A stretch of 64,000 bases of DNA from an uncultured Candidatus Binatia bacterium (GCA_958296235.1 OY282457.1:1054501-1118500); one strand, 5' to 3'. Positions 36,185 to 45,340 are shown, numbered from the stretch's first letter. Program-made: numbers and translations. The notes: generated by a model from the letters alone, not told the origin.

Positions 36185-37351
36185 ATGTCAACAGCAAACG
36201 GTGAAGTCAGTCTTGAGGGTTCCATCGATTGTGATGGTCATATTCTGGAGCCGCCCGATTTGTGGGAGCAATATCTTGAGCCGCAATACCGCGAGCGGGC
36301 CATTCGGATTAAAACAGACGATGAGGGCTGGGAATATTTTGAGTTTGATGGCAAACCGTCCCGCCTGTGCCAGCGCGGTTTCCCCGGCATTCTGGGCGCC
36401 ATGGGCCAGCCGGATATCGTGCCAGGGCCGGACCGCCGCTATATTGATGGCGCGCCGCTTGGCTCAATGGACGCCAAGGAGCGCGTTGAGCGGATTGATG
36501 GCGAAGGGCTGGCAAAATCGATTCTCTACCCCACCATCGGGCTATTGTGGGAGTCTGAGGTCCAGGACCCGGAAATCTCAGATGCCTATTGCCGGGCCTA
36601 TAACCGTTGGATTGTGGACTTTTGCTCCGAGTCGGGTGGACGCCTCATCCCGATCGCCCATCTGTCCGGCACCGATGCCAACGCAGCGGCAAAAGAGCTG
36701 GAGCGGGCAGTCAAGGCAGGCTGCAAAGGGGCTTTTTTCGCGCCGTTTACCTGGACGAAGAAATCGCACGGGCATCCAGACTATGATCCGGTCTGGGCAA
36801 AGGCCCAGGAGTTGGATGTGCCAATTGCCCTGCATCCGACCTTCGAGCCCATCCAATTCATGCCTCACGGGCGCTTTGCAGAACTCGTGCCAACAGAACC
36901 GATCGACTTCAACTGGTATTTTGATGTGCTGGTCGCCCAAAACATGCAGCAGGCGTTTGTATCACTCTTTCATCATGGCGTGTTCGAGCGCTTCCCCACG
37001 GTAAAGGCTGTCGTGCTCGAATCCCAGGCCGGCTGGATTGGCTATTTGCTCGACCGGATGGACGCGGTGTTTGAGGGTCCGCTCGCCCATTCGACCCAGC
37101 TCAAGGAGCGGCCCAGCTTTTATTTTCAGCGCCAGTGCTGGATCTCGGCCGACCCGGACGAAAAAGCCTTGCAGCACATCATTGAATTCGTTGGAGCCGA
37201 CAAATTCTTCTGGGCATCGGACTTCCCGCATCCAGACCACAGCGACCAGTATATGCCGGCCCTGAAACGGCTGGTCACGCCACTCTCCGAAACGGCCCGG
37301 CAGCAGGTCATCGGGGCAAACGTGGCTGAGGTCTATAAGCTGGGACAGTAG
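36185..37351 (+). CDS. metal-dependent amidohydrolase (amidohydrolase-2 family)
   Basis: The 388-residue protein is a TIM-barrel hydrolase of the Amidohydro_2 family. The first metal motif is DCDGHILEPPDLWEQY (Asp-x-His variant), a second His lies in IALHPTFEP, and the catalytic Asp is in ASDFPHPDH. Family members include decarboxylases and hydrolases of aromatic acids. Many copies occur in uncultured lineages and actinobacteria. AAAAAGGAGGTTGGT before the ATG at 36185 is a strong ribosome site; the longer frame upstream is not used. The substrate is unknown. A terminator follows directly. Confidence 0.85.
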   Translation: MSTANGEVSLEGSIDCDGHILEPPDLWEQYLEPQYRERAIRIKTDDEGWEYFEFDGKPSRLCQRGFPGILGAMGQPDIVPGPDRRYIDGAPLGSMDAKERVERIDGEGLAKSILYPTIGLLWESEVQDPEISDAYCRAYNRWIVDFCSESGGRLIPIAHLSGTDANAAAKELERAVKAGCKGAFFAPFTWTKKSHGHPDYDPVWAKAQELDVPIALHPTFEPIQFMPHGRFAELVPTEPIDFNWYFDVLVAQNMQQAFVSLFHHGVFERFPTVKAVVLESQAGWIGYLLDRMDAVFEGPLAHSTQLKERPSFYFQRQCWISADPDEKALQHIIEFVGADKFFWASDFPHPDHSDQYMPALKRLVTPLSETARQQVIGANVAEVYKLGQ

Positions 37352-37372
37352 CTTCTGGCAGACCAGACCCAG

Positions 37373-37400
37373 AGGCCCGCAGCTATTGCGGGCCTTTTTC
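37373..37400 (+). terminator. rho-independent terminator
   Basis: AGGCCCGCA (37373-37381) pairs with TGCGGGCCT (37387-37395) around the loop GCTAT and is followed by T residues. It ends the amidohydrolase transcript. Confidence 0.9.
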
Positions 37401-37449
37401 TTAGACCCGGGCCGGCCAGGCGCAGACCGCTTTCCATACACCAGACTCC

Positions 37450-38181
37450 GTGCATTACAAACTGCTGCTCGAATACGATGGCACCAACTATCATGGCTGG
37501 CAGATTCAGCCCACGGACGCCACTGTTCAGGGGACGCTCGAAGCCGTCTTAGCCCGGATTCTGAATACGCCCATTCGCCTGCGGGTAGCTGGGCGAACAG
37601 ACGCCGGCGTTCACGCCCTGGGTCAAGTGGCCACCTTTCAGGCCGCCGCCCCGCTCAATCTGGTACGGTTTCAGCACAGCCTCAACTCGGTTCTGCCTTC
37701 GGATATTGCCATCCGGGCGATCAACACGGTGTCGGACACGTTTCATCCGCGCTACGACGCGCACAGCAGAACCTATCAGTACCGCATCTGGAACCAGCCC
37801 GCCCCCTCGGCCATGCAGGCCCGCTACTCGTGGCATATCCCCTATCCTTTGGATCAGGAGGCAATGAATGCCGCCGCAACCCTGCTCATCGGGCAGCACA
37901 ATTTTTCGTCTTTTCAGGGAGCGGACTCCGTAGAACGGACGCCGTGGCGCACGGTGATGCGCAGTGCCGTCTGTGGCGAGCGCGATTTTCTCGTGTATAC
38001 TGTCGAAGCCCGCTCGTTCCTGCGCCATATGGTCAGGAATATAGTCGGCACCCTGGTAGACGTCGGTCGAGGCACCTTGAGCGTAGACGAATTTGCCACC
38101 GTCTTTGCGGTGCGCAACCGGTCTCGGGCCGGACTGAACGCGCCGCCGCACGGCTTGTTCCTGGTTGCCGTCCGCTATTAA
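37450..38181 (+). CDS. truA: tRNA pseudouridine synthase A
   Basis: TruA makes pseudouridine at positions 38-40 of tRNA. The 243-residue protein starts YKLLLEYDGTNYHGWQ and contains the catalytic segment RVAGRTDAGVHALGQV with its Asp nucleophile. The C-terminal FLRHMVRNIVGTLVDVG is also typical. It starts with a GTG at 37450 and runs 14 bases before a QueG-like gene, with which it is likely co-transcribed. Confidence 0.95.
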   Translation: MHYKLLLEYDGTNYHGWQIQPTDATVQGTLEAVLARILNTPIRLRVAGRTDAGVHALGQVATFQAAAPLNLVRFQHSLNSVLPSDIAIRAINTVSDTFHPRYDAHSRTYQYRIWNQPAPSAMQARYSWHIPYPLDQEAMNAAATLLIGQHNFSSFQGADSVERTPWRTVMRSAVCGERDFLVYTVEARSFLRHMVRNIVGTLVDVGRGTLSVDEFATVFAVRNRSRAGLNAPPHGLFLVAVRY

Positions 38182-38195
38182 AAAGGCAGACCGCT

Positions 38196-38960
38196 ATGGA
38201 ACTTCTCCAGGATATCATGGCAGCCCTCGCTCCTGTCGGACTCAACCTCATCGGGACAACGCCGAGGGCTGACTATGAAGCTCTGGTTCCGTCGCAGTAT
38301 CATATCACCCAGTGGTTTCCTGAGGCCGAGAGCGTCGTTGTTATTGGGAATGGCGGTAGAGAATTTTGGGGACACTTTCGGGAATATGCCGCAGCGCGGC
38401 CAGGCTATCTCCAGCAGCATGACCATCCGCTGGATGACTATACCGTCGCAGTGATGAGCGCGCGGCTCACACCGCTTTTAGATGCGACTCGCGCTCAGTA
38501 TCGCGTTATTTATCCGTTTCAGTTTTTCAGCGGCCTGACCGTATCCTTCATGCATTTGGCTCAGGCGGCCGGGCTGTCGCGGCCAAGCATACTCGGCGTC
38601 CAGCTTCATCCGAGGTATGGTCCCTGGATAGCCTGGCGCGCCGCGGTTTTGATTGATCGTGCCTTACCGGCGCTCCCGGCTCCGGCCCAAGACTGTGAGC
38701 CGTGTTCGACCTGCGTGGAGCGTCCCTGTATAGCCGCCTGTCCGGCCCAGGCCGTCAGCGCCGCGCACGGCTGGGACCTGCCGGCCTGTACGCAGTATCG
38801 TCTGCGCGCGCCAACCGATTGCGCTGAGCGCTGTCACGCCCGGTACACTTGCGTCTACGGCCGTGAGCATCGCTACCCCGAGGACGAACTCGCCTATCAT
38901 CAGCGCCTCAGCTTGGCCGCCGCGCGGGCATATTGCGAGAAGCCCGAGAGCGCAAACTAG
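38196..38960 (+). CDS. QueG-like iron-sulfur protein
   Basis: The 254-residue protein shares the layout of epoxyqueuosine reductase QueG and the MMACHC-like reductases. The N-terminal region is followed by a cysteine-rich section, CEPCSTCVERPCIAACPAQAV, which provides Cys ligands for a 4Fe-4S cluster, and then a second set in CAERCHARYTCVYG. QueG itself has two clusters and a cobalamin and converts epoxyqueuosine to queuosine in tRNA. This protein is shorter than QueG (about 380) and lacks the C-terminal HEAT-like part, so it may be a distant paralogue. It follows truA by 14 bases, consistent with a tRNA modification role, but that remains an inference. Confidence 0.65.
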   Translation: MELLQDIMAALAPVGLNLIGTTPRADYEALVPSQYHITQWFPEAESVVVIGNGGREFWGHFREYAAARPGYLQQHDHPLDDYTVAVMSARLTPLLDATRAQYRVIYPFQFFSGLTVSFMHLAQAAGLSRPSILGVQLHPRYGPWIAWRAAVLIDRALPALPAPAQDCEPCSTCVERPCIAACPAQAVSAAHGWDLPACTQYRLRAPTDCAERCHARYTCVYGREHRYPEDELAYHQRLSLAAARAYCEKPESAN

Positions 38961-39481
38961 TCGTTTGGCAGTAAATTCCCCTGCTCATCGAGCCGGAGAT
39001 TCGTCTGCTGTGCTTGCGCCAGCACTTTCGGAGCCCAGGCCACATGACCGGCATCGGTCCCGCCTAGAATCGCCATCAGATGCGCGTCTTCATCGCCGAC
39101 ATTTTTGAATCCACGCATCACGCCGGGCGGAACCGATACGGTATCCCAGGCATCCAGGATCACTTCCTGTTCTCCCTCGTCGCCCCAGTAGATGGACCAT
39201 TTCCCGGATAGCGGAATAAACACTTCAACCGTACTGTGACTGTGCAGCGCCGCGCCTTTGCCCGGACTCGCCCCAACATAGGTGACGTTAAAGTCCTGGA
39301 CCGCGGTAATCGCGGGGTTCAGATTTGTATCCTCGGTGACGCCGCGACCGATCACGTTATAGATGTCCCGTTCATGACCGGGGATCTTGCTGTCAACAAA
39401 TGCCTGCGCGCTGGACTTGAGTGCTTTGAAACGGGCAACGCGGTCGAGCATCGCTTCTTTTGAGACGTGGATGTTTGCCAT
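38957..39481 (-). CDS. cupin-domain protein
   Basis: The 174-residue protein has a single beta-barrel cupin. The first motif is seen as GAALHSHSTVEVFIPLSGKWSIYWG (two His and a Glu) and the second as DTVSVPPGVMRGFKNVG with few metal ligands. Small cupins of this kind are often dioxygenases or isomerases, or sensory proteins. The ATG at 39481 has AAGGAGGG upstream. It ends by overlapping the QueG-like gene by 4 bases, convergently. A perfect 17-base palindrome lies 44 bases upstream. Confidence 0.78.
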   Translation of the reverse strand: MANIHVSKEAMLDRVARFKALKSSAQAFVDSKIPGHERDIYNVIGRGVTEDTNLNPAITAVQDFNVTYVGASPGKGAALHSHSTVEVFIPLSGKWSIYWGDEGEQEVILDAWDTVSVPPGVMRGFKNVGDEDAHLMAILGGTDAGHVAWAPKVLAQAQQTNLRLDEQGNLLPND

Positions 39482-39524
39482 TGGTCCCTCCTTAGCGCTC
39501 TTCTCGCCTGATGATGCTTCCTTA

Positions 39525-39541
39525 CCCTGGTCTGACCAGGG
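39525..39541. promoter_or_regulatory. 17-base palindrome upstream of the cupin gene
   Basis: CCCTGGTC, a central T, and GACCAGGG form a perfect palindrome 44 bases upstream of the cupin start codon. Its symmetry, size and place suit a binding site for a dimeric regulator. The rest of the interval 39482-39736 shows no gene. Confidence 0.4.
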
Positions 39542-39736
39542 GACGCAAGAGTTGCCTGTGCTCATCCGCGGGAGCGCCTCTCCACCTCTCCATGAACGGA
39601 GCCGCTTGTGTGGACGGAGGGAATCCAGTAAGCGCAGGGCATAGCGACAAAGAACGGACGCACCCGGGCCCTGCGCGAAGAAGCCATACGGCGTTGTCAG
39701 ACCTGCGGCCCGCTCAGCACTCGGACGGCTGAAGGT

Positions 39737-40264
39737 CTAGCCTCCATCCCGCACGGGAATCGGCGAATTACACCAGCGACCACTGGCTTCGTCATAATGC
39801 GCCCACCAACGCCGGCCGTTTTTGCGAAAGAGCTTGAACAAACAGCCATGATCGTCACACCACGGCGGGCTGGGCTCTGTCTGGGGTGGAGGGGGAACAG
39901 GCTGCTGTTGGGGAACAGGCTGCTGCTGGGGAACAGGCTGCTGGCGCTGAGGGCGTGGAGCGGACTTTATTTTTGGTTGACGAGGGGTAAAACCCATCGC
40001 TTCGAGCTCAACGATCACAGCGGCCATACCGCCGGCGCCATCAACCGGCATTTCCAGACGGCATTCATAGCCCTCGGGACTGATGCACCAGACCTCGCAC
40101 GTCCCCATTGTCACCTGAGGGCTGGGTGCCGGCAGAGGGGACTCTTCCGGCAGGACCCCTTCAGGCTGTTCGCCGGGCCACTCCTCATCCCAACCAGGCG
40201 AAGCGGGGATGGAGGGGACAAATCGTTTGGATGATTTACGCTCCACTGACCTCTCGTCGGACAA
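39737..40264 (-). CDS. hypothetical protein with Gln-Pro repeats
   Basis: The 175-residue protein has an unusual composition. The middle (about residues 100-130) is a run of QQPVP units, with a C-terminal part containing CDDHGCLFKLFRKNGRRWWAHYDEASGRWCN, which may form a small structured domain with Cys and aromatic residues. The N-terminal half contains a Cys-containing segment (TCEVWCISPEGYECRLEMP). No family is recognised. Its start overlaps the 3' end of the MetE-like gene by 29 bases, which suggests co-transcription. Confidence 0.55.
   Translation of the reverse strand: MSDERSVERKSSKRFVPSIPASPGWDEEWPGEQPEGVLPEESPLPAPSPQVTMGTCEVWCISPEGYECRLEMPVDGAGGMAAVIVELEAMGFTPRQPKIKSAPRPQRQQPVPQQQPVPQQQPVPPPPQTEPSPPWCDDHGCLFKLFRKNGRRWWAHYDEASGRWCNSPIPVRDGG
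39893..39946. repeat. 18-base tandem repeat, three copies
   Basis: Three consecutive 18-base units starting at 39893, 39911 and 39929 (consensus GGGAACAGGCTGCTG plus three variable bases) encode the QQPVP repeats of the minus-strand hypothetical protein. The period keeps the frame. Confidence 0.85.
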
Positions 40265-41288
40265 GCCGGGCTCCTGCCACCAGGGCTCCCAGCTTGGCGC
40301 GGGCTAAATTCCGGGACGACGCGGAAAAACCACAATCACAGGTCAGGTAGAGCTTTTCCGGCTTCACATGTTCAAGAGTCAGGCGAATACGCTCGGCCAC
40401 GTCTTCCGCCGTCTCCAGGTACATGGACTTCACATCAATGACCCCAGCCGCAAACTCACGCTCATCGCCGTATTGGCTCCAGAGCGCTAACTCGGCCATT
40501 TCTCGATTCGCAAATTCCAGGGCAAATTGATCGACCTGAACGTCAAGGATGCCGGGGAACAGCGGTTTATACGTCCGCTTCATGGCCGGCCGGCCCTGAT
40601 TATTGCCAAAGCAGACGTGCAGGGCGATTTTGGCCTCCACACCCTCCAGGGTGGTATTGAACAGCTTCACTGTTTCTTCGATGGACAGGGCTGGCTCCCG
40701 CCCCACGGCGGAGGGTTCGTCAAGCTGAATAAAGGTTGCGCCAGCCGCAACAACACCGCGGAGTTCCTTATTCACGAGTTCCGCCAAGTCATACAGGAGG
40801 GGCAGATAGTCACCCTGCGGATAGCCGGCCTTGAGCCGGATGGGCATGGCGATCGTGAGCGGACCGGGGCAGCAGACTTTGAGCGGTTTATCGGTTTGGG
40901 CTTGGACAAAGGTCAATTCATCAACTAACCCGAACCCGTCAGGGGCACTGACCCGTTCGGTGGTCTCAAAACGCGGCGCACTATCATAGCTCATGATACC
41001 GAGCTTGCGTTGCGCCCGGACCATATTGAGGCCAGATAATTTTTCGACCACATTCCACAGAAAGCGCTGCCGACGAATCTCACCATCAGTCAGAATGTCC
41101 AGCCCGGCTTCTTCCTGGTCCCACACTGCCATTTTTACCGCGTCTTGGATGGCTTCTTCGACATCTGCCGGTCCAGCAGTTCCGGCGCGGAGGGCTCTTC
41201 TGGTCGCAATCAACCACGAGGGTGAGGCGTAGGAGCCGACGCCCATTGTGGGGAAAAGCCCGAGATCTGTTCCATTGAGTGTCGGCAT
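40236..41288 (-). CDS. methionine synthase-like protein (MetE C-terminal/UROD-like fold)
   Basis: This protein of about 351 residues resembles the C-terminal catalytic half of cobalamin-independent methionine synthase. Zinc ligands can be placed at ALHVCFGNNQGRP (His and Cys) and LTCDCGFS (Cys). The N-terminus has FPTMGVGSYASPSWLI, similar to the methylcobalamin:CoM and archaeal MetE types, which lack the N-terminal domain of E. coli MetE. The activity may be methyl transfer to a thiol, but the methyl donor is uncertain. The ATG at 41288 has GAGGAAGC upstream, and the frame before it is not coding. It lies 19 bases downstream of the GNAT gene. Confidence 0.8.
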   Translation of the reverse strand: MPTLNGTDLGLFPTMGVGSYASPSWLIATRRALRAGTAGPADVEEAIQDAVKMAVWDQEEAGLDILTDGEIRRQRFLWNVVEKLSGLNMVRAQRKLGIMSYDSAPRFETTERVSAPDGFGLVDELTFVQAQTDKPLKVCCPGPLTIAMPIRLKAGYPQGDYLPLLYDLAELVNKELRGVVAAGATFIQLDEPSAVGREPALSIEETVKLFNTTLEGVEAKIALHVCFGNNQGRPAMKRTYKPLFPGILDVQVDQFALEFANREMAELALWSQYGDEREFAAGVIDVKSMYLETAEDVAERIRLTLEHVKPEKLYLTCDCGFSASSRNLARAKLGALVAGARLVRREVSGA

Positions 41289-41307
41289 ACCCGCTTCCTC
41301 ATTCTCT

Positions 41308-42195
41308 CTACAGCGCCTCTGGAAAGAGCGCCAACAACTCCACTCCGTCCGGGGTCTGCCACGCCCCACGCACCATATAGGTTTGCAGGGTTTCCACCCG
41401 AAAGCCCACGGCGAGCAGCTCTCGCAATAATGGGGCGTGGCGGGCAGGAAAACGCAGACGCAGGGCCTTTCCTTGTTCACGCTCGGCCGCAGACAGAATC
41501 AATGCGCGCAAGACCGAGGGTTGCGTTGCTGCGGCAGGACCGAAAAACGTCCCGGCCTCTGTGCGCAGGAAACACAGGTAGCCCGCAAGCTGCCCCTGAA
41601 CGAGGGCGGCAATATGCGGCGGCTGGGCATGGAAAAATCGCAGGTCTTGTTCACGCTCGATGCCGGTTAAGCGCGTATCCAGTGCCGCCATGTGTTCGAT
41701 ATCCTCCGCTCGCCACTCCCGAATTTCGACATCTTCTGAAACGTCTCCCCGAATATTATGCCCAACCAGTGAAGCGATCGTGCCCCGCACCGCAAAACCT
41801 AGCGCGCTATACAGCGGAAAGGACACCACATTAAAGGCGTCTTGGACCAGCCGGAGCGAAGGACACCCTCCTCCGGCCTCCATTACGGCCTGCATCAGGG
41901 CCCGGCCGGCCCCTCTGGCTTGGGCCCGCGGATCAACAGTAATCGGGCCAATACCGGCCGTATCGCCCCGCAGATGGATGAACCCGGACCCGACGATCTG
42001 TCCATCCTGGAGCGCGGTGAAACACTCGTTGGGCTCAAGCCGCGCATACCCTCGTGCGATAGATGTCCCGGCAACCGACGACGGAAACGGCTCAGGGTAG
42101 CCGTGGCGATGAAAGACGTCGTTGAAGGCGGCAACCATGACTGCCCCAACGCGAGGGATGTCCTCGGTTAGCATGTGGCGAATCGTCACGGTCAT
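41308..42195 (-). CDS. tandem-domain GNAT acetyltransferase
   Basis: The 295-residue protein has one clear GNAT domain. The acetyl-CoA binding segment is GPITVDPRAQARGAGRALMQAVME (about residues 83-105), with Q/R-x-x-G-x-G/A as QARGAG. A second region (about residues 150-290) resembles another GNAT-like fold without a clear motif. Such duplicated proteins occur in soil bacteria. The substrate is unknown. The start at 42195 is an ATG and the gene is divergent from the aminotransferase. Confidence 0.78.
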   Translation of the reverse strand: MTVTIRHMLTEDIPRVGAVMVAAFNDVFHRHGYPEPFPSSVAGTSIARGYARLEPNECFTALQDGQIVGSGFIHLRGDTAGIGPITVDPRAQARGAGRALMQAVMEAGGGCPSLRLVQDAFNVVSFPLYSALGFAVRGTIASLVGHNIRGDVSEDVEIREWRAEDIEHMAALDTRLTGIEREQDLRFFHAQPPHIAALVQGQLAGYLCFLRTEAGTFFGPAAATQPSVLRALILSAAEREQGKALRLRFPARHAPLLRELLAVGFRVETLQTYMVRGAWQTPDGVELLALFPEAL

Positions 42196-42419
42196 TACGC
42201 CCCCTCTTCCCTCCCCCTGCGTGCCGATACCAGTAAGGAACGGTGTGTCTCAGCCTTGTAACAAAAAACTTTCCTGCTGTCTGCCCACGAGCGTATATTT
42301 TCTGGATGCCTGGCCCATAATGGCCGGCTGGGCCACCCTGACTTTTCCCACCTGTCCGAGCGTGGTACCGTAGCCGGGATTTTTTCAGCGCCGGTAAAAA
42401 CAGCCAAGAGAGGAAGTGT

Positions 42420-43613
42420 ATGGAAGCCTGTGGTGAGTTATCCCCGCCGCCTAGAATCCTGTTAGGTCCCGGCCCGAGCAACGTCCACCCGCGGGTCCTG
42501 CGCGCCCTGTCCACCCCGCTTGTCGGGCACCTTGACCCAGCGTTTATTCGGCTGATGGAAGAGACCAAGGCGCTCCTCCGGTTTGTCTTTCAAACCTCGA
42601 ATCCGCTCACGCTCCCGATTTCAGGGACCGGCAGCGCCGGCATGGAAACCTGCTTTGTGAATATGGTCGAACCTGGAGACGAGGTTGTTATCGGCGTCAA
42701 CGGCGTATTCGGGACCCGCATGGTCGATGTGGTACAACGCTGTGGCGGAACGCCCGTTCTCATGGAAGCTCCCTGGGGAGCCGTCTTTAGCCCGGACGAT
42801 ATCCGCGCCGCCCTCAAGCGCTGCACACGGCCAAAGCTGGTAGCGATCGTCAATGCCGAAACGTCAACCGGAGCCTGGCAGCCTCTGGAAGACCTCGCTC
42901 CGCTCGTCCATGAGGCTGGGGCGCTGCTGCTTGTTGATGCGGTGACGTCGCTCGGCGGCTGTCCCCTCAAAATAGATGCCTGGCAGATTGATGTCTGTTA
43001 TAGCGGCACCCAGAAGTGCCTGAGCTGTCCGCCCGGCCTCTCGCCCGTCACCTTTAGTCCGGCCGCCCAAGAGGTGTTGCGAAACCGCACGCACAAGGTG
43101 CAGAGTTGGTATCTGGACCTGAGCCTGCTTGCGCAATATTGGGGCGAGGAACGCGTATACCATCACACCGCCCCTATCTCCATGAACTACGCCCTGCGGG
43201 AAGCCCTACGGCTGATTTCCGAAGAAGGCTTAGCCGCGCGTTTTCGTCGCCACGAGCACAACCACCTCGCCCTGGCTGCCGGCCTCAATGCGCTGGGGAT
43301 GCGGCTGGTCGCCCAGGAAGGAGCCCGTCTCTGGATGCTCAACAGCGTCGCCATTCCTGAGGGCATTGACGACGCGACCGTTCGCGCCCACCTGCTCGCG
43401 GAGTACAATATCGAGATTGGCGCCGGCTTGGGAGTGTTCGCCGGAAAAGTCTGGCGCATTGGCCTGATGGGGGAATCCAGCACCCGCAGTAATGTGCTGC
43501 TCGTGTTAAGCGCACTGGAGGCCGTCTTACAGCAAAATGGTCATGACTGCGCAGCCGGGGCTGGCGTCAGCGCGGCCCAAGAAGTCTACGCGACACGGGC
43601 ATCCGGGTCGTGA
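42420..43613 (+). CDS. class V aminotransferase (alanine/serine-glyoxylate type)
   Basis: The 397-residue protein is a PLP-dependent class V aminotransferase. It has GPGPSNVHPRVLRAL, the glycine-rich PISGTGSAGME, the conserved Asp in LLLVDAVTSLGG, and SGTQKCLSCPPG, with the PLP Lys in TQK. This pattern is that of alanine-glyoxylate and serine-glyoxylate aminotransferases and of the purine-catabolic PucG. The exact amino donor is not proven. The ATG at 42420 follows GAGGAAGT. No close partner gene is adjacent. Confidence 0.88.
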   Translation: MEACGELSPPPRILLGPGPSNVHPRVLRALSTPLVGHLDPAFIRLMEETKALLRFVFQTSNPLTLPISGTGSAGMETCFVNMVEPGDEVVIGVNGVFGTRMVDVVQRCGGTPVLMEAPWGAVFSPDDIRAALKRCTRPKLVAIVNAETSTGAWQPLEDLAPLVHEAGALLLVDAVTSLGGCPLKIDAWQIDVCYSGTQKCLSCPPGLSPVTFSPAAQEVLRNRTHKVQSWYLDLSLLAQYWGEERVYHHTAPISMNYALREALRLISEEGLAARFRRHEHNHLALAAGLNALGMRLVAQEGARLWMLNSVAIPEGIDDATVRAHLLAEYNIEIGAGLGVFAGKVWRIGLMGESSTRSNVLLVLSALEAVLQQNGHDCAAGAGVSAAQEVYATRASGS

Positions 43614-43703
43614 CTCAATCAACATGAGGTTGGGTAAAAGAGTGCACCACAGCAGCCGTCCGCCGGCCTGTTGTGAGAGCGGCAAGAGAAGTGCCGAGGA
43701 ATA

Positions 43704-44852
43704 ATGCGAGTGTCCGCCAGTCCCCTTTTCCTGCTGTGTTTTTTTGCTCTCCTGCTGCCTCTGACAGACAGCCGGGCTGAGCCGACACTCACCCTTCTGT
43801 CCGTCGATCAGATTCCCCCCTTAGTGGACGATCTTGACCGCAGCTCTCTCAAAACCGTACTCCAGCAGAGCCTCGCAGCTCTGGGGCAGAAGCCAGGCTC
43901 CCAGGCATTTTCCTTTGGCCGGAAACAGGTCAGTGTCGGTCGGGTCCGGAATAGTCTCAGCGCATTTCTGGCGCTGCTCGACCGACCCGGAGACCTCGCT
44001 CTGGAGGTTCGGCGAGAATTTGACCTCTATCGGGCAACCACGCCAGTGCTTTTCACTGCCTACCACGAACCCGAACTGCAAGGCAGCTTTATCCGAACCG
44101 AGCGCTATCGTTATCCCTTGTATCGGCGTCCTACTGATCTGGTGAAGGTTGACGGCTCTCAATTTACGACCCAGCGGTTCCCGCAAGACGTATACGGGCG
44201 CGTCGCAAACGGGGGACTCGTGCCCTATTTCTCTCGGGCTCAGATTGATGGACAGCGGATGCTCGCGCCTCAGCACAAAGAACTTGTCTGGCTTGATGAT
44301 CCCGTTGAGCGTTTTTTTCTCCATATTCAAGGCTCCGGGAAAATTCGGTTGCCGGACGGCGCCTGGTTTCGGGTCGGCTATGCGGCTTCAAACGGCTGGC
44401 CGTACCGGAGTGTCGGCAAGATGCTCCTCAGTCAGGGCAAACTCCAGCCCGGAGAAGCCTCGGCCCAGGGTATCCGTCGCTATCTGAGGCAGCATCCAGC
44501 CGAACAGGATCGGATATTGTTCCATAACAGGCGGTATATTTTCTTTCGTGTCGTCTCTGCCGGACCGCTGGGCAGCCTGGGCGTCCCGCTCACACCGGGC
44601 CGCTCAATTGCGGTCGATCCCAACTGGTATCCGCCGGGAGCGGTCGGCTTTATCCGTGCCACCAGGCCGCGCCTGCAGGAAAACGGGCAGGTCTCGTGGC
44701 AACCTTTTTCGCGTTTCGTGGCCCTGCAAGACCGCGGCGCCGCCATTACCGGTCCTGGACGCGCGGATATCTATTGGGGGAGTGGGCCACAACCCGAGGC
44801 CGGCCTGATGGCCCAACGCGGCGAACTGTATATTTTTCTTAAAAAATCATAG
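43704..44852 (+). CDS. mltA: membrane-bound lytic murein transglycosylase A
   Basis: MltA cleaves peptidoglycan to give 1,6-anhydromuropeptides. The 382-residue protein has a signal peptide (residues 1-25, PLFLLCFFALLLPLTDSRA). The MltA domain includes VLFTAYHEPELQGSFIRT, FFLHIQGSGKIRLPDG, and the C-terminal 3D domain with its conserved Asp residues in SIAVDPNWYPPG and GPGRADIYWGSGPQPE. A lipoprotein Cys is not evident, so it may be a soluble periplasmic form. This implies a Gram-negative envelope. Confidence 0.93.
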   Translation: MRVSASPLFLLCFFALLLPLTDSRAEPTLTLLSVDQIPPLVDDLDRSSLKTVLQQSLAALGQKPGSQAFSFGRKQVSVGRVRNSLSAFLALLDRPGDLALEVRREFDLYRATTPVLFTAYHEPELQGSFIRTERYRYPLYRRPTDLVKVDGSQFTTQRFPQDVYGRVANGGLVPYFSRAQIDGQRMLAPQHKELVWLDDPVERFFLHIQGSGKIRLPDGAWFRVGYAASNGWPYRSVGKMLLSQGKLQPGEASAQGIRRYLRQHPAEQDRILFHNRRYIFFRVVSAGPLGSLGVPLTPGRSIAVDPNWYPPGAVGFIRATRPRLQENGQVSWQPFSRFVALQDRGAAITGPGRADIYWGSGPQPEAGLMAQRGELYIFLKKS

Positions 44853-44916
44853 TCACTCTACTCAACGCGAACCAGATTTGTCACAATACGCGCACGCTGC
44901 GAGAGGACGGGCATCC

Positions 44917-45327
44917 ATGACGGCTGAGGCAAAAATTTCCCATTCTGGCCTGCGACATATCGCCCTGAATGTGGCGGATGTTGCCGTTTCAGTCGAGTTT
45001 TACACCACCCTGTTTGGGATGCAGGTCGTCTGGCAGCCTGACCCGGACAACGCCTACCTCTCCTCGGGTTGTGACAATCTGGCCCTGCATCAGGCAACGC
45101 CCCAACGCGACCAGGCGGGGCAAATCCTCGACCACATCGGGTTTATCGTTCCTCAGAGCGCCGATGTCGATCGAGCCGCCGAAATACTGGAGACGCATGG
45201 AGTCCCCATCGTCAAACCAGTCCGGACCCATCGGGATGGCAGCCGCTCCCTGTACTGTGCTGACCCGGATGGCACGATCATCCAGATTCTCTATGAGCCG
45301 ACCCTCAGCCGCCAGCGTATCACATGA
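44917..45327 (+). CDS. VOC-superfamily (glyoxalase-like) protein
   Basis: The 136-residue protein is a vicinal-oxygen-chelate fold: LRHIALNVADVAVSVEFYTTLFGM at the N-terminus and ILDHIGFIVPQSADVDRAAEIL in the second half, with metal ligands His (about residue 12), Glu and a second His. Such proteins include extradiol dioxygenases, glyoxalase I and antibiotic resistance proteins; the activity here is open. The start at 44917 has GAGAGGACGG upstream. It sits immediately upstream of the Pcs gene on the same strand. Confidence 0.82.
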   Translation: MTAEAKISHSGLRHIALNVADVAVSVEFYTTLFGMQVVWQPDPDNAYLSSGCDNLALHQATPQRDQAGQILDHIGFIVPQSADVDRAAEILETHGVPIVKPVRTHRDGSRSLYCADPDGTIIQILYEPTLSRQRIT

Positions 45328-45340
45328 AGTGAAAGAGCGT

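Noticed and set aside
39893-39946. CRISPR or VNTR with a regulatory role
   Set aside because: The units abut without spacers and encode a repetitive linker in a protein frame, so a coding repeat is the simpler explanation.
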